The notes: generated by a model not told the origin, from the letters alone. A stretch of 64,000 bases of DNA from Devosia sp. 1566 (GCF_004005995.1 NZ_CP034767.1:1116001-1180000), one strand, 5' to 3'. Numbered from the stretch's first letter, positions 17,078 to 26,192 are shown. Program-made: numbers and translations.

Positions 17078-18235
17078 ATGGCTGAAAACGGCGCAAGGCG
17101 CATTCGCCTCGGCATGGTTGGCGGCGGCAAGGGAGCCTTTATCGGCTATGTGCACCGCGTCGCTTCGCGCATCGATGGTGACTATGAACTGGTGGCCGGC
17201 GCGCTCTCGTCGCGCCCCGAAGTCGCCCAGGAATCCGGGCGCAATTTGGGGCTCGCACCTGACCGCATCTATACCAGCTTTGAGGACATGGCCCGCGCCG
17301 AAGCGGCTCGTCCCGACGGCATCGAAGCGGTCTCGATCGTCACCCCCAACCATCTCCATTTCGCCCCAGCCAAGGCCTTTCTCGAGGCCGGCATCCACGT
17401 CATCTGCGACAAGCCCATCACCTCGACCCTCGAGGACGCGCGCAAGCTCGCCGAAATCAAGCCGGCGAACGGCGCCAAGTTTCTGCTCACCCACAACTAC
17501 ACCGGCTATCCCCTGATCCGGCAGGCTCGCGAACTGGTGGAATCGGGCGCGCTGGGCACGATCCGCGTCATTCAGGCCGAATATCCGCAGGATTGGCTGA
17601 CCGAGCCGGTGGAGCAATCCGGCACCGCACCGGGCGCCGAATGGCGCACCGATCCCGAGCGCTCGGGCGCTGGCGGCGCCATCGGGGATATCGGCACCCA
17701 CGCCTATAATCTCCTGCGCTTTGTTACCGGCCTTAAAACCGAAGCCGTGTCGGCCGACCTGACCAGCTTCGTTCCCGGTCGCAAGCTCGACGATAACGTC
17801 CATATCATGCTGCGTTTCGCCGGCGGCGCCCGCGGCATGCTCTGGGCCAGCCAGGTCGCCGTCGGCAATGAAAACGGCCTGCAACTGCGCGTCTATGGCG
17901 ACAAGGGCGGCCTCGAATGGCGGCAGGACAACCCCAACTACATGTGGTTTTCCGAGTTCGGTAAGCCGCGCCAGTTGCTGACCCGCGGAGGCGCCATCTC
18001 CCAGGTCGCGGCCTCCACCATGAATGTGCGCATCCCCTCCGGCCACCCCGAAGGGTACTTGGAGGCCTTCGCCACGCTCTACAGCCAGTTCGCCGAAGTG
18101 ATCCGCGGCAACGGGGAAGCCTACGAAGGCCTGCTCCCGAGCCTCGCCGATGGCGTCGAAGGCATGCAGTTCATCACCGCTTCGGTGCAATCGAGCCGCA
18201 ATGACGGCAAATGGACCAAGCTCAGCGATGTCTGA
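17078..18235 (+). CDS. Gfo/Idh/MocA family oxidoreductase
   Basis: 385 residues. Rossmann motif GMVGGGKGAFIGYVHR at residues 9-24, the CDKPITSTLEDA segment with the catalytic Lys, and a C-terminal domain with SGAGGAIGDIGTHAYNLLRFVTG. The GGGxGAFIGxVHR signature marks a subfamily often found with sugar isomerase/epimerase genes. It differs clearly from the dehydrogenase at 14627, so the two are not a recent duplication. GGGGAGG precedes the ATG. As the last gene of the run it probably catalyses one redox step in the same sugar pathway. Confidence 0.88.
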   Translation: MAENGARRIRLGMVGGGKGAFIGYVHRVASRIDGDYELVAGALSSRPEVAQESGRNLGLAPDRIYTSFEDMARAEAARPDGIEAVSIVTPNHLHFAPAKAFLEAGIHVICDKPITSTLEDARKLAEIKPANGAKFLLTHNYTGYPLIRQARELVESGALGTIRVIQAEYPQDWLTEPVEQSGTAPGAEWRTDPERSGAGGAIGDIGTHAYNLLRFVTGLKTEAVSADLTSFVPGRKLDDNVHIMLRFAGGARGMLWASQVAVGNENGLQLRVYGDKGGLEWRQDNPNYMWFSEFGKPRQLLTRGGAISQVAASTMNVRIPSGHPEGYLEAFATLYSQFAEVIRGNGEAYEGLLPSLADGVEGMQFITASVQSSRNDGKWTKLSDV

Positions 18236-18316
18236 ACGGCCCGGGGCCCGCTCGCGGTGCTCAGCCCTAACGGACCCCGAGGTGACCCACCGCGTTCACC
18301 CCACCCACACCTGTCA

Positions 18317-18335
18317 CCCCGGCCTTGAGCCGGGG
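18317..18335. repeat. REP-like palindrome CCCCGGC-CTTGA-GCCGGGG
   Basis: A perfect 7-bp inverted repeat (18317-18323 and 18329-18335) with loop CTTGA, within the context CACCCC...GGGGTCCATCCTGAGATGC, a form frequently dispersed between genes in alphaproteobacterial chromosomes. It lies in the 264-bp gap between the convergent dehydrogenase and NDUFS4-like genes and may also help terminate transcription. Confidence 0.55.
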
Positions 18336-18499
18336 TCCATCCTGAGATGCCTTTGAAGAAAACGGAACGCGTGCGAACCTGGCCGCGCTACCGCACTAGC
18401 CGCGCGCCAAGAAAACCAGCAAGAATAGAACTGAAACGTCGCGTTCTAAACCGCGCCGTCACGGGGCAGGGGAATCAACACCCATCAACCCAAAGGCGC

Positions 18500-18805
18500 C
18501 TAGTGCGTCCAGGGCGCCTTGCGGTCGTGGCGGAAATTGTCGGGATAGCTCACGCGCTTGACGGTGGGCTCATGGGCCGGCTGCACCGAATAAGCGATGC
18601 CATTCTTTTGCGCATAAGCTTCGGCCGCTTCCAGCGTCTCGAACGAGAGGCGGATCTGCTGGCGCGTATCGGCTGAACTGGTATAGCCCATCAGCCCTTC
18701 GATCGAGCGGGGCGTGGACTGCTCATGCACCAAAACCCACTGCTTGGACTTGCCCTTGCCCGATTGCGTCGCGCTGCGGGCCGGCCGGTAGATGCGAGCG
18801 GTCAT
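18500..18805 (-). CDS. NDUFS4-like complex I accessory subunit (ETC complex I subunit)
   Basis: 101 residues. TARIYRPARSATQSGKGKSKQWVLVHE at the start and GYTSSADTRQQIRLSFETLEAAEAYAQKNGIAYSVQ in the middle match the NDUFS4/18-kDa accessory subunit domain, in which an aromatic-rich core and the FETLEAAEAYA helix are conserved. In alphaproteobacteria this protein associates with respiratory complex I at the cytoplasmic side. It stands alone, immediately downstream of tRNA-Pro on the same strand and not near nuo genes. No other family fits. Confidence 0.88.
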   Translation of the reverse strand: MTARIYRPARSATQSGKGKSKQWVLVHEQSTPRSIEGLMGYTSSADTRQQIRLSFETLEAAEAYAQKNGIAYSVQPAHEPTVKRVSYPDNFRHDRKAPWTH

Positions 18806-18833
18806 GGAACAACCTCAAGACTATGCGGTGCGA

Positions 18834-18910
18834 TGGTCGGAGTACAAAGATTCGAACTTTGGACCCCCGGTTCCCAAAACCGGTGCTCTACCAGGCTGAG
18901 CTACACTCCG
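18834..18910 (-). tRNA. tRNA-Pro (anticodon TGG)
   Basis: 77 nt including an encoded CCA (18834-18836). The acceptor arms 18904-18910 and 18838-18844 pair with one G-T pair, the anticodon stem CCGGT/ACCGG closes a loop TTTGGGA with TGG in the middle, and the T-loop reads AGTTCGAATC. Confidence 0.95.
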
Positions 18911-19002
18911 AGATCGCCGGGCAGTGGTTAGCCTGTTCCGGCGCAAAGGGCAAGGCACCCGTGCCCCTCATTTCACACTAATCGTCTATCACGCGATTTG
19001 GT

Positions 19003-20193
19003 TCACCGCGCGGCGCTATAGCGCTCCAGTGCCCGCGCGAGATCGGCCTTCAGATCATCGATCGCCTCGAACCCGATATGAAGGCGCATCATATTGCCCT
19101 CTGCCGTCCACGGCACGGCGGTGCGGCTCCCGGCGGGCTTGATCGGCAGGCAAAGGCTTTCATAGCCGCCCCAGGAATAGCCCATCGAAAACAGCGACAA
19201 CCCATCAACGAACGCGGCGAGGGCCGCGCGCGGGGCAGGGGCGAGCACAATGCTGAACAGGCTCCCCGAGCCGGTGAAATCACGCTGGAACAGCGCATGG
19301 TCGGGGTGGCTAGGCAGGCCCGGATGCAACACCGCCGCCACCTCAGGCTGCTCCTCAAGCCAGCGCGCCATCTCGAGCGCCCGCTTTTGGTGTTCCGCCA
19401 TCCGAATCGCCAGCGTGCGCAAACCTCTTGCCACAAGGAAGGCTTCGTCCCCGGAGGTGAAAAAGCCCAGCAGTGTGCGTGTCTTCAACACATCAACCCA
19501 AACGGCTTCTGTGGTGGAAATCGTGCCGGCAAACGCATCGGAATGGCCCACAAACATCTTGGTGCCGGCATGCATGACGATATCAGCGCCCAGCGCCAGC
19601 GGCTGGTGATAGAGCGGGCTCGCCCAACTATTGTCCACCAGCAGCCGTGCTCCCCCATCATGGGCAACCTTGGCCAGTGCGGGCAGGTCCTGCACTTCAA
19701 AGGTCAGCGAGCCTGGGCTTTCCGCCAGCACCGCCCTGGTGTTGGGCTGCATCATCACGGCAAGACCCGCCCCAACCCGCGGATCATAATAGCGCGCTGT
19801 CACCCCCATTCGCGCGAGAAAGCCATCGGCAAACTTGCGCACCGGATCATACGCACTGTCCGAGATCAGCACATCATCACCCGCCTTGACGCAGGCCAGG
19901 AGCGCCACCGTGATGGCAGCAAGGCCCGAGGGGAGCAGGAGCGTGCGGTGCGCGCCTTCCAGCGTCGTGACGACCGCTTCAACGCTGGCGGTGGTGGGAT
20001 TTCCCGCGCGACCATACAAGAAGCGCTGCTCCTGGGCTTCCAGATCTGCCAGGCTGTTAAACAGTACGGTTGAACCGCGATAAACCGGGGTATTCACAAA
20101 CCCGAACTGATCCTCGGGCGAGCGGCCAGCATGGGTGAGCAAGGTTTCGACGGACAGTTTCGGCGTCTCGTCGGATGAATTTTGGCGATGCAT
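19003..20193 (-). CDS. metC: Cystathionine beta-lyase-like PLP enzyme
   Basis: 396 residues, a Cys/Met metabolism PLP-dependent enzyme. The PLP lysine is in HAGTKMFVGHSD, with upstream RFLYGRAGNPTTASVE (phosphate-binding Tyr/Arg), LPSGLAAI and LLVDNSWASPLYHQPL. The sequence GYSWGGYESL near the C-terminus and the unusually short active-site region favour cystathionine beta-lyase (MetC) over cystathionine gamma-synthase, but the reaction is not certain. The product is cytosolic and probably makes homocysteine with release of pyruvate and ammonia. It is divergent from the aap operon with 211 bp between. Confidence 0.85.
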   Translation of the reverse strand: MHRQNSSDETPKLSVETLLTHAGRSPEDQFGFVNTPVYRGSTVLFNSLADLEAQEQRFLYGRAGNPTTASVEAVVTTLEGAHRTLLLPSGLAAITVALLACVKAGDDVLISDSAYDPVRKFADGFLARMGVTARYYDPRVGAGLAVMMQPNTRAVLAESPGSLTFEVQDLPALAKVAHDGGARLLVDNSWASPLYHQPLALGADIVMHAGTKMFVGHSDAFAGTISTTEAVWVDVLKTRTLLGFFTSGDEAFLVARGLRTLAIRMAEHQKRALEMARWLEEQPEVAAVLHPGLPSHPDHALFQRDFTGSGSLFSIVLAPAPRAALAAFVDGLSLFSMGYSWGGYESLCLPIKPAGSRTAVPWTAEGNMMRLHIGFEAIDDLKADLARALERYSAAR

Positions 20194-20404
20194 CTATGCT
20201 CACTTCCACGTCAAATCGCTGTTCTGACTAAATATACGCCAAATCATCGCGGGAGAGCTAGCTTGGGCTCTTGACGCAAATGGCTTTAGTCGGTTCGATG
20301 CATATCAGCATCAAAGCCGCCCAACCAAGCGGCGGTGCAACCAGAGCCGGGCGCCTGCGCCGAACGAGCTGTGGGACACTAGTCAGGAAACAAAAGGCAA
20401 CCGA

Positions 20405-21421
20405 ATGCACAAGACGCTCGTCAAGTTCGCTGTGACTGCCGCTTTTGGCCTCACAGCAACTGCCGCCTACGCCGATACGCTCGGCGACGTTAAAGCCAAG
20501 GGCTATGTTCAATGCGGCGTTACCGGCGGTGTTGCCGGCTTCTCGGCACCGGACGCCAACAACAAGTGGGCCGGCCTCGAGGTCGACTTCTGCCGCGCCG
20601 TGGCTGCCGCCATCTTCAACGACGCCGAAGCCGTCCGCTACACGCCCCTGACCTCGCAGGAGCGCTTTGCAGCTCTGTCTGCCGGCGAAATCGATATTCT
20701 GTCGCGTACCACCACCTGGACCATGAGCCGCGATACCGATCTGGGCATCAAGTTCATCGGCACGATTTATTATGACGGCCAGGGCTTCATGGTGCGCGAG
20801 GCCGATGGCATCGCTGCGGCCACGGACCTTTCGGGCGCTGCCATCTGCATCGAATCGGGCACCACGACCGAACTCAACGCCGCCGACTACTTCGCGGCCA
20901 ACAATCTCGAATTCAACACCGTCGTCTTTGTGGATCAGGACGAAGTGGTGAAGGCCTATGAAGATGGCCGTTGCGACGTCTACACCACCGACGCTTCGGC
21001 GCTTGCTGCCGAGCGCTCCAAGTTCGCCAACCCCGACGAGCATATCATCCTGCCCGAGATCATCTCCAAGGAGCCGCTTGGCCCCGTGGTGCGCCAGGGC
21101 GACGATCTGTGGTTCAACATCAACCGCTGGGCCTATTTCGCCCTGCTGGAAGCTGAAGAACTGGGTGTAACCTCCGCCAATGTCGATGAAATGCTGGGCT
21201 CGGACAATCCGGCCATTAAGCGCCTGCTCGGCGTTGAAGGCGATTTCGGCACCCCAATCGGCCTGACCAAGGACTGGGCCTACCAGATCATCAAGCTCGT
21301 GGGTAACTACGGCGAAGCCTTCAACCGCAATGTCGGTCCCGACACCGCTATCGGGCTGGAGCGTGGCCTCAATGCGCTGTGGACCGATGGCGGTCTGCAG
21401 TACGCCCCGCCGATCCGCTAA
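20405..21421 (+). CDS. aapJ: General L-amino acid ABC transporter, substrate-binding protein
   Basis: 338 residues. Signal peptide with cleavage near AYA-D (residue 23), then a family-3 binding protein with YVQCGVTGGVAGFSAPDANNKW, the ligand-contact segments SRTTTWTMSRDTDLG and ICIESGTTTELN, and the AapJ-typical ending GLNALWTDGGLQYAPPIR. It binds a broad range of L-amino acids in the periplasm. First gene of the aapJQMP-type operon, it is followed by an 11-bp-stem terminator that should keep downstream permease expression lower. Confidence 0.93.
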   Translation: MHKTLVKFAVTAAFGLTATAAYADTLGDVKAKGYVQCGVTGGVAGFSAPDANNKWAGLEVDFCRAVAAAIFNDAEAVRYTPLTSQERFAALSAGEIDILSRTTTWTMSRDTDLGIKFIGTIYYDGQGFMVREADGIAAATDLSGAAICIESGTTTELNAADYFAANNLEFNTVVFVDQDEVVKAYEDGRCDVYTTDASALAAERSKFANPDEHIILPEIISKEPLGPVVRQGDDLWFNINRWAYFALLEAEELGVTSANVDEMLGSDNPAIKRLLGVEGDFGTPIGLTKDWAYQIIKLVGNYGEAFNRNVGPDTAIGLERGLNALWTDGGLQYAPPIR

Positions 21422-21437
21422 GCCTTGAAGTAACCAG

Positions 21438-21467
21438 CCGGCGCTTTCCCACGAAAGCGCCGGTTTT
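21438..21467 (+). terminator. Intrinsic terminator between aapJ and aapQ
   Basis: Perfect 11-bp stem (21438-21448 with 21453-21463), loop CCAC, followed by TTTTGATT. Its place after the binding-protein gene and before the permeases points to partial termination that sets subunit ratio. Confidence 0.88.
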
Positions 21468-21586
21468 GATTCGAACCGACTATTGGGTTGCCGGAAGATT
21501 TGGTTTTTCTGCCATGCAGGGCCGACTGCCTTGTGCTTCCATATCCTTTTGCAACCCGGGTTCATCATGAAAGGACCGCATGCCAC

Positions 21587-23122
21587 ATGGCCATGCAAGA
21601 AACCCTCGGCACCAGAGCGCCGCGCAGCTCCTTGGTGAATGACCCGGTAATCCGGGGCATTATCTACCAAGTTCTCGTTGCGGCGGCGGTGATCGCCTTT
21701 TTCGGCTGGATCATTCTCAACACCGCCCAGAACCTCGCCGCCCAGAACAAGACCACCGGCTTCGATTTCCTGTTTCGCACCGCTGGTTTCGATATCAGCT
21801 TCACGCTGATCCCCTGGAGCCGCACCTCGCTCTATTGGGAGGCCTTTCTCGCCGGCCTGCTCAATACGCTGCTCGTCGCCGTGATCGGCATCTTCTTCGC
21901 TACGATCATCGGCTTTGCCCTCGGCATCGCGCGCCTTTCGTCCAACTGGCTGATTGCCCGTGTGGCTACGGTCTATATCGAGACCATCCGCAACATCCCC
22001 CTGCTGCTGCAGCTCTTCTTCTGGTATTTCGCGGTGCTCAAGGCCATGCCGGCCGTGCGCGACAGCTTCCTCCTGCCCCTGGGAGTCTATGTCAACCAGC
22101 GTGGCATCATGGTGCCAAAACCCTTGCCGGACCACGAGTTCATCTGGGTTGCGGTGGCTTTCGGCATCTGCCTCCTCGCCGCCATCGCTATCGGCGTATG
22201 GGCCACGCGCCAGCGCACCCTGACCGGGCACTATCCTGCCGCCATTGTGCTGGCTGCCCGCATTGCCAATGCGATCGTCATGTTTGCCCTGGGCTACCTT
22301 GCCTTCGCCCTGATCGGCACGCTGCTGCCCGCCCTCGGCCAGCCGGCCGTTGCCGCGCTCGGCGGCGCGGTGTTAGCGGGTCTGACCTTTACGGCGCTCC
22401 GCCCCTATGCCGGGGGATTCGTCGCTTTCGCCCTCAGCTGGATCGTCCTGGTCTTCCTGCTGCAGGGCATGTTCGCGTGGCTGCCCGCCGTGGTCCTCTA
22501 TGTCGGTGCGGCGCTTCTCGGGCTGACCGTCGGCTGGCTCACCCTGGTCCGCATCAGCGACACGCCCGCCGACGATAGCAAGTTCCCCACGGCGCTGCCC
22601 ATCCTGGTGGTCGCCGGCATTCCCCTGCTGCTCTACTATCTCATCGGTGCCGAGTTGGCCTTTGAAGTGCCCGAACTGCAGCGCTTCAACTTCCGCGGCG
22701 GCGTCCAGCTCCCGCCCGAACTTGTCGCTCTGGTCTTCGGCTTGGCCATCTATACGGCCGCCTTTATCGCCGAGAACGTCCGTGGCGGCATTCGCGCCGT
22801 CAGCAAGGGCCAGACCGAGGCGGCCCAGTCGCTCGGCCTCAAGGAAGGTGATCGGCTGCGCCTGGTTATCATTCCCCAGGCCATGCGCGTCATCGTGCCG
22901 CCGCTGACCAGCCAATATCTCAACCTCACCAAGAACTCCTCGCTTGGCGCGGCGATCGGCTATCCCGAACTGGTGAACGTCTTCATGGGCACTACGCTCA
23001 ACCAGACCGGCAAGGCCATCGAGGTGGTTGCCCTGACCATGGCGGTCTATCTCACCATCTCGCTGCTCACCTCGGCATTCATGAACTGGTACAATGGCCG
23101 CGTGGCCCTGGTGGAGCGCTAG
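21587..23122 (+). CDS. aapQ: General L-amino acid ABC transporter permease, with large extra membrane region
   Basis: 511 residues. Typical AapQ features: N-terminal FGWIILNTAQNL, ETIRNIPLLLQLFFWYFAVL, the EAA loop near SKGQTEAAQSLGLKEGDRLRLVIIPQAMRVIVPPLTSQYLNLTKNSSL, and the RGGVQLPPELVAL segment. AapQ proteins known to me are near 400 residues; here about 115 residues (roughly 216-330) between WATRQRTLTGHYP and FPTALPILVV are extra and hydrophobic, with some four added helices. ATG 21587 is preceded by AAAGGA (21570-21575). It forms the translocation pathway with AapM. Confidence 0.92.
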   Translation: MAMQETLGTRAPRSSLVNDPVIRGIIYQVLVAAAVIAFFGWIILNTAQNLAAQNKTTGFDFLFRTAGFDISFTLIPWSRTSLYWEAFLAGLLNTLLVAVIGIFFATIIGFALGIARLSSNWLIARVATVYIETIRNIPLLLQLFFWYFAVLKAMPAVRDSFLLPLGVYVNQRGIMVPKPLPDHEFIWVAVAFGICLLAAIAIGVWATRQRTLTGHYPAAIVLAARIANAIVMFALGYLAFALIGTLLPALGQPAVAALGGAVLAGLTFTALRPYAGGFVAFALSWIVLVFLLQGMFAWLPAVVLYVGAALLGLTVGWLTLVRISDTPADDSKFPTALPILVVAGIPLLLYYLIGAELAFEVPELQRFNFRGGVQLPPELVALVFGLAIYTAAFIAENVRGGIRAVSKGQTEAAQSLGLKEGDRLRLVIIPQAMRVIVPPLTSQYLNLTKNSSLGAAIGYPELVNVFMGTTLNQTGKAIEVVALTMAVYLTISLLTSAFMNWYNGRVALVER

Positions 23123-23126
23123 AACC

Positions 23127-24254
23127 ATGACCACAGATCTCGGCTTTGTCCGCAAGGACTTCATCGCCTCCAAACCGGCTCCCGGCCGCACCGGCGGCCC
23201 CATCCTTTGGCTGCAGCGGAACCTCTTCGCCACTCCGACCGACGCGCTCTACACCATCATCGGGATGCTGTTCCTCCTCTGGGCCGTCCCGCCGATCTAC
23301 AACTTCATCATCGGCCACGCCGTGGGGCCAACGGGCACCGTTCTTGAATGCCGCGACGAAGGGGCAGGCGCCTGCTGGGCCTATATCTATGCCCGCTTCA
23401 ACTTCTTCATCTACGGCTTCTACCCCATCGACCAGTACTGGCGGCCCAACCTCGTCTTTGCCCTGCTGGCGGTGCTCATCGTTTCGCTGCTGACGCCCGC
23501 GGCACCCTTCAAGCGCACCACTGCCCTGCTGTTCTTCCTGGTGTTCCCGGTGGTCAGCTTCTACCTGCTGCATGGCGGCGTTTTCGGCCTGCGCACCGTG
23601 CCTACCGGTGATTGGGGTGGCCTCATGGTCACGCTCATCATTTCTTTGGTGGGCATCATCTGCTCCTTCCCGATCGGGGTCCTGCTTGCCCTCGGCCGGC
23701 AGTCCAAGCTGCCCATCATCAAGACGCTCTGCGTCATGTTCATCGAGCTCTGGCGCGCCGTGCCGCTGATCTCGGTGCTCTTCATGGCATCGATCATGCT
23801 GCCGCTGTTCATGCCGGCCGGCACGACGGTGGACAAGCTGCTGCGCGCCTTGGTGGGCGTCACGCTCTTCACCTCGGCCTATGTGGCCGAAACGGTGCGT
23901 GGCGGCCTTCAGGCGCTACCGCGCGGGCAGTACGAGGCGGCGGCGGCCCTGGGGCTGGGCTACTGGAAGCGGATGTACTTCATCATCCTGCCCCAGGCGC
24001 TCAAGCACGTCATTCCGGGCCTGGTGAACAACTTCATTGCCTTGTTCAAGGATACGTCGCTGGTCTCCATCGTCGGCATTTTCGATTTGCTCGGCACCGT
24101 GCAGGCCGCCAGCGCCGATATCGATTGGGCATCTCCAACCCAGGCCGTGACCGGCTATATCTTTGCCGCCTTCATGTTCTGGATTTTCTGTTTCGCTATG
24201 TCCCGCTATTCGCTCTGGATGGAGCGTCGGCTGGATACCGGGCACAAGAGGTAA
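23127..24254 (+). CDS. aapM: General L-amino acid ABC transporter permease
   Basis: 375 residues with the AapM pattern: N-terminal FVRKDFIASKPAPG, a large periplasmic region, ELWRAVPLISVLFMASIMLPLF and the EAA loop PRGQYEAAAALGLGYWKRMYFIILPQALKHVIPG. Five to eight membrane helices are predicted. It starts 4 bp after aapQ and ends 3 bp before aapP, so the three are coupled. It pairs with AapQ as the second channel subunit of the general amino acid importer. Confidence 0.93.
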   Translation: MTTDLGFVRKDFIASKPAPGRTGGPILWLQRNLFATPTDALYTIIGMLFLLWAVPPIYNFIIGHAVGPTGTVLECRDEGAGACWAYIYARFNFFIYGFYPIDQYWRPNLVFALLAVLIVSLLTPAAPFKRTTALLFFLVFPVVSFYLLHGGVFGLRTVPTGDWGGLMVTLIISLVGIICSFPIGVLLALGRQSKLPIIKTLCVMFIELWRAVPLISVLFMASIMLPLFMPAGTTVDKLLRALVGVTLFTSAYVAETVRGGLQALPRGQYEAAAALGLGYWKRMYFIILPQALKHVIPGLVNNFIALFKDTSLVSIVGIFDLLGTVQAASADIDWASPTQAVTGYIFAAFMFWIFCFAMSRYSLWMERRLDTGHKR

Positions 24255-24257
24255 GTT

Positions 24258-25058
24258 ATGAGCCAAGTTTCCGAAACCACGGTGGAACGTGATATCCGCA
24301 CCGAGGGCATGCAGGTCTCCAAGACGGACGTGGCCATTGACGTGATCGGCATGCACAAATGGTATGCCGATTTCCATGTTCTGCGCGACATTAACCTCCG
24401 TGTCATGCAGGGTGAGCGCATCGTCATTGCCGGGCCCTCGGGCTCGGGCAAATCCACCCTGATCCGCTGCATCAACCGCCTCGAAGAGCACCAGGAAGGG
24501 CGGATCATCGTCAACGGCACCGAACTGACGGCCGATCTCAAGCGCATCGATGAGGTGCGCCGGGAAGTCGGCATGGTGTTCCAGCACTTCAACCTCTTTC
24601 CGCACCTGACCATTCTGCAGAACCTGACCCTCGCACCCATCTGGGTGCGAGGCATCCCCAAGGCCGAGGCGGAAGCCACGGCCATGCATTATCTCGAGCG
24701 CGTCAAGATCCCCGAACAGGCCAACAAATTCCCCGGCCAGCTGTCCGGCGGCCAGCAGCAGCGTGTCGCCATTGCCCGCTCGCTCTGCATGCAGCCCCGG
24801 ATCATGCTCTTTGACGAGCCGACCTCCGCGCTCGACCCTGAAATGGTCAAGGAAGTACTGGATGTGATGATCTCGCTCGCCGAAGAAGGCATGACCATGA
24901 TCTGTGTCACCCACGAAATGGGGTTCGCCCGGCAGGTCGCCAACCGGGTCATCTTCATGGACCAGGGCCAGATCATCGAGCAAAACGAGCCCGAAGCCTT
25001 CTTCTCGGCGCCACAGCATGAGCGGACCCGTCTCTTTTTGAGCCAGATCCTGCATTAA
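24258..25058 (+). CDS. aapP: General L-amino acid ABC transporter ATP-binding protein
   Basis: 266 residues. Walker [10 protein letters not shown] (about residue 57), signature [15 protein letters not shown], Walker [17 protein letters not shown] and switch His in [10 protein letters not shown], as in the polar amino acid (PAAT) ATPases. The first 20 residues are a variable extension. It energises AapQM. The stop is followed by 75 bp and then a second binding-protein gene on the same strand. Confidence 0.95.
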   Translation: MSQVSETTVERDIRTEGMQVSKTDVAIDVIGMHKWYADFHVLRDINLRVMQGERIVIAGPSGSGKSTLIRCINRLEEHQEGRIIVNGTELTADLKRIDEVRREVGMVFQHFNLFPHLTILQNLTLAPIWVRGIPKAEAEATAMHYLERVKIPEQANKFPGQLSGGQQQRVAIARSLCMQPRIMLFDEPTSALDPEMVKEVLDVMISLAEEGMTMICVTHEMGFARQVANRVIFMDQGQIIEQNEPEAFFSAPQHERTRLFLSQILH

Positions 25059-25133
25059 TGCCGCACGCTCTTTGGTGAAGATCAGCCACTGATGGATTGA
25101 CCCACTGGCGGCCCGGTCCAATATGGGCGCGCA

Positions 25134-26192
25134 ATGGAGCAAGACATCGTATTGAGCCGTTTTTCCAAGCTGTTGCTGCGGATTGCCATAGCGCTGGCCG
25201 GTCTTTGCGCGTTGGCGCTCGCCAGCACTGGCGCGGCGCAGGCGCAAACCCTGCAAACCGTGCGCGACCGCGGCTTTCTGATCTGCGGTGCCACCAGCCC
25301 CTTGCCCGGCTTTGCCCAGCAGGATGCCGAAGGGCGCTGGTCGGGTTTTGACGTCGATTTGTGCCGCGGCATTGCTGCCGCGGTGTTCGGTGACCCCAAC
25401 CTCATCGAGTTTCGCGCCCTGCGCGGCGAAAGCCGCTTTGCCCCGCTCCAGACCGGGCAGGTCGATGTGCTCACCCGCAATGGCTCCTGGACGCAGCGGC
25501 GCGATACGCTCTTTGGCGCGAGCTTTGTTGCCACCGCCTTTTTCGACGGGCAAGCCTTCATGGTCCCGCAGTCGCTGGGCGTGGTTTCCGCCTTTGAGCT
25601 CGACGAGATCAGCATCTGCGTGATCGATGGCGGCGAAGAGCTCGAGCGCGTGCAGGAATTCTTTTTCCTCAACCAGGCCAGCTATACCGAAGTGCCCTAT
25701 GAGGACGTGGCCGATCTGTCGGTCGCTTATCGGGCCGGCCTGTGCCAGGCCGTCTCGGCATCAGGCCGCCAGCTGCAGGCAATGCGCCGCGATCTGCCCG
25801 AGCCGGCCAACCATCGCATCCTGCCCGAGCGCATTTCCAAGGAGCTATTGGGCCCGGCCGTCCGCGCCGGTGACGATCAATGGTTCAACATCGTTAAATG
25901 GACCATCTTTGCCCTGATCAACGCCGAGGAAGTGGGCATCACCGCCCTTAACACCAACTCCCTGGCCAATGCCCGCACTCCCGCCGTGCGGCGCCTGCTG
26001 GGGGTGGATGGTGATTTCGGCACGCCGCTGGGCCTCCGGCGCACCTTCATGAGCGATGTTGTCCGCGCCATCGGCAATTATGCCGAACTCTACGACCGCC
26101 ATTTCGGACCGCAAACCGGGGCGGCGCTGCTGCGCGGTCAAAACGCGCTCTGGAGCAATGGTGGGCTTCTATATGCGCCCCCTGTCTTGTAG
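25134..26192 (+). CDS. Second AapJ-like amino acid binding protein
   Basis: 352 residues with a signal peptide (cleavage near AQAQ, about residue 38) and a family-3 fold clearly paralogous to the AapJ at 20405 (same ICGATSPLPGFAQQDAEGRWSGFDVDLCRG layout, same VDVLTRNGSWTQRRDTLFG ligand segment, same ALWSNGGLLYAPPVL ending), but with many substitutions. It probably feeds the same AapQMP channel with a different ligand set. The ATG at 25134 has no strong ribosome binding site. Its stop is 6 bp from the stop of the convergent alaX-like gene. Confidence 0.88.
   Translation: MEQDIVLSRFSKLLLRIAIALAGLCALALASTGAAQAQTLQTVRDRGFLICGATSPLPGFAQQDAEGRWSGFDVDLCRGIAAAVFGDPNLIEFRALRGESRFAPLQTGQVDVLTRNGSWTQRRDTLFGASFVATAFFDGQAFMVPQSLGVVSAFELDEISICVIDGGEELERVQEFFFLNQASYTEVPYEDVADLSVAYRAGLCQAVSASGRQLQAMRRDLPEPANHRILPERISKELLGPAVRAGDDQWFNIVKWTIFALINAEEVGITALNTNSLANARTPAVRRLLGVDGDFGTPLGLRRTFMSDVVRAIGNYAELYDRHFGPQTGAALLRGQNALWSNGGLLYAPPVL

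Noticed and set aside
20258..22231. A 657-residue minus-strand frame
   Set aside because: It lies antisense to aapJ and aapQ, which have clear domains; its residues are low-complexity shadow of GC-rich codons.
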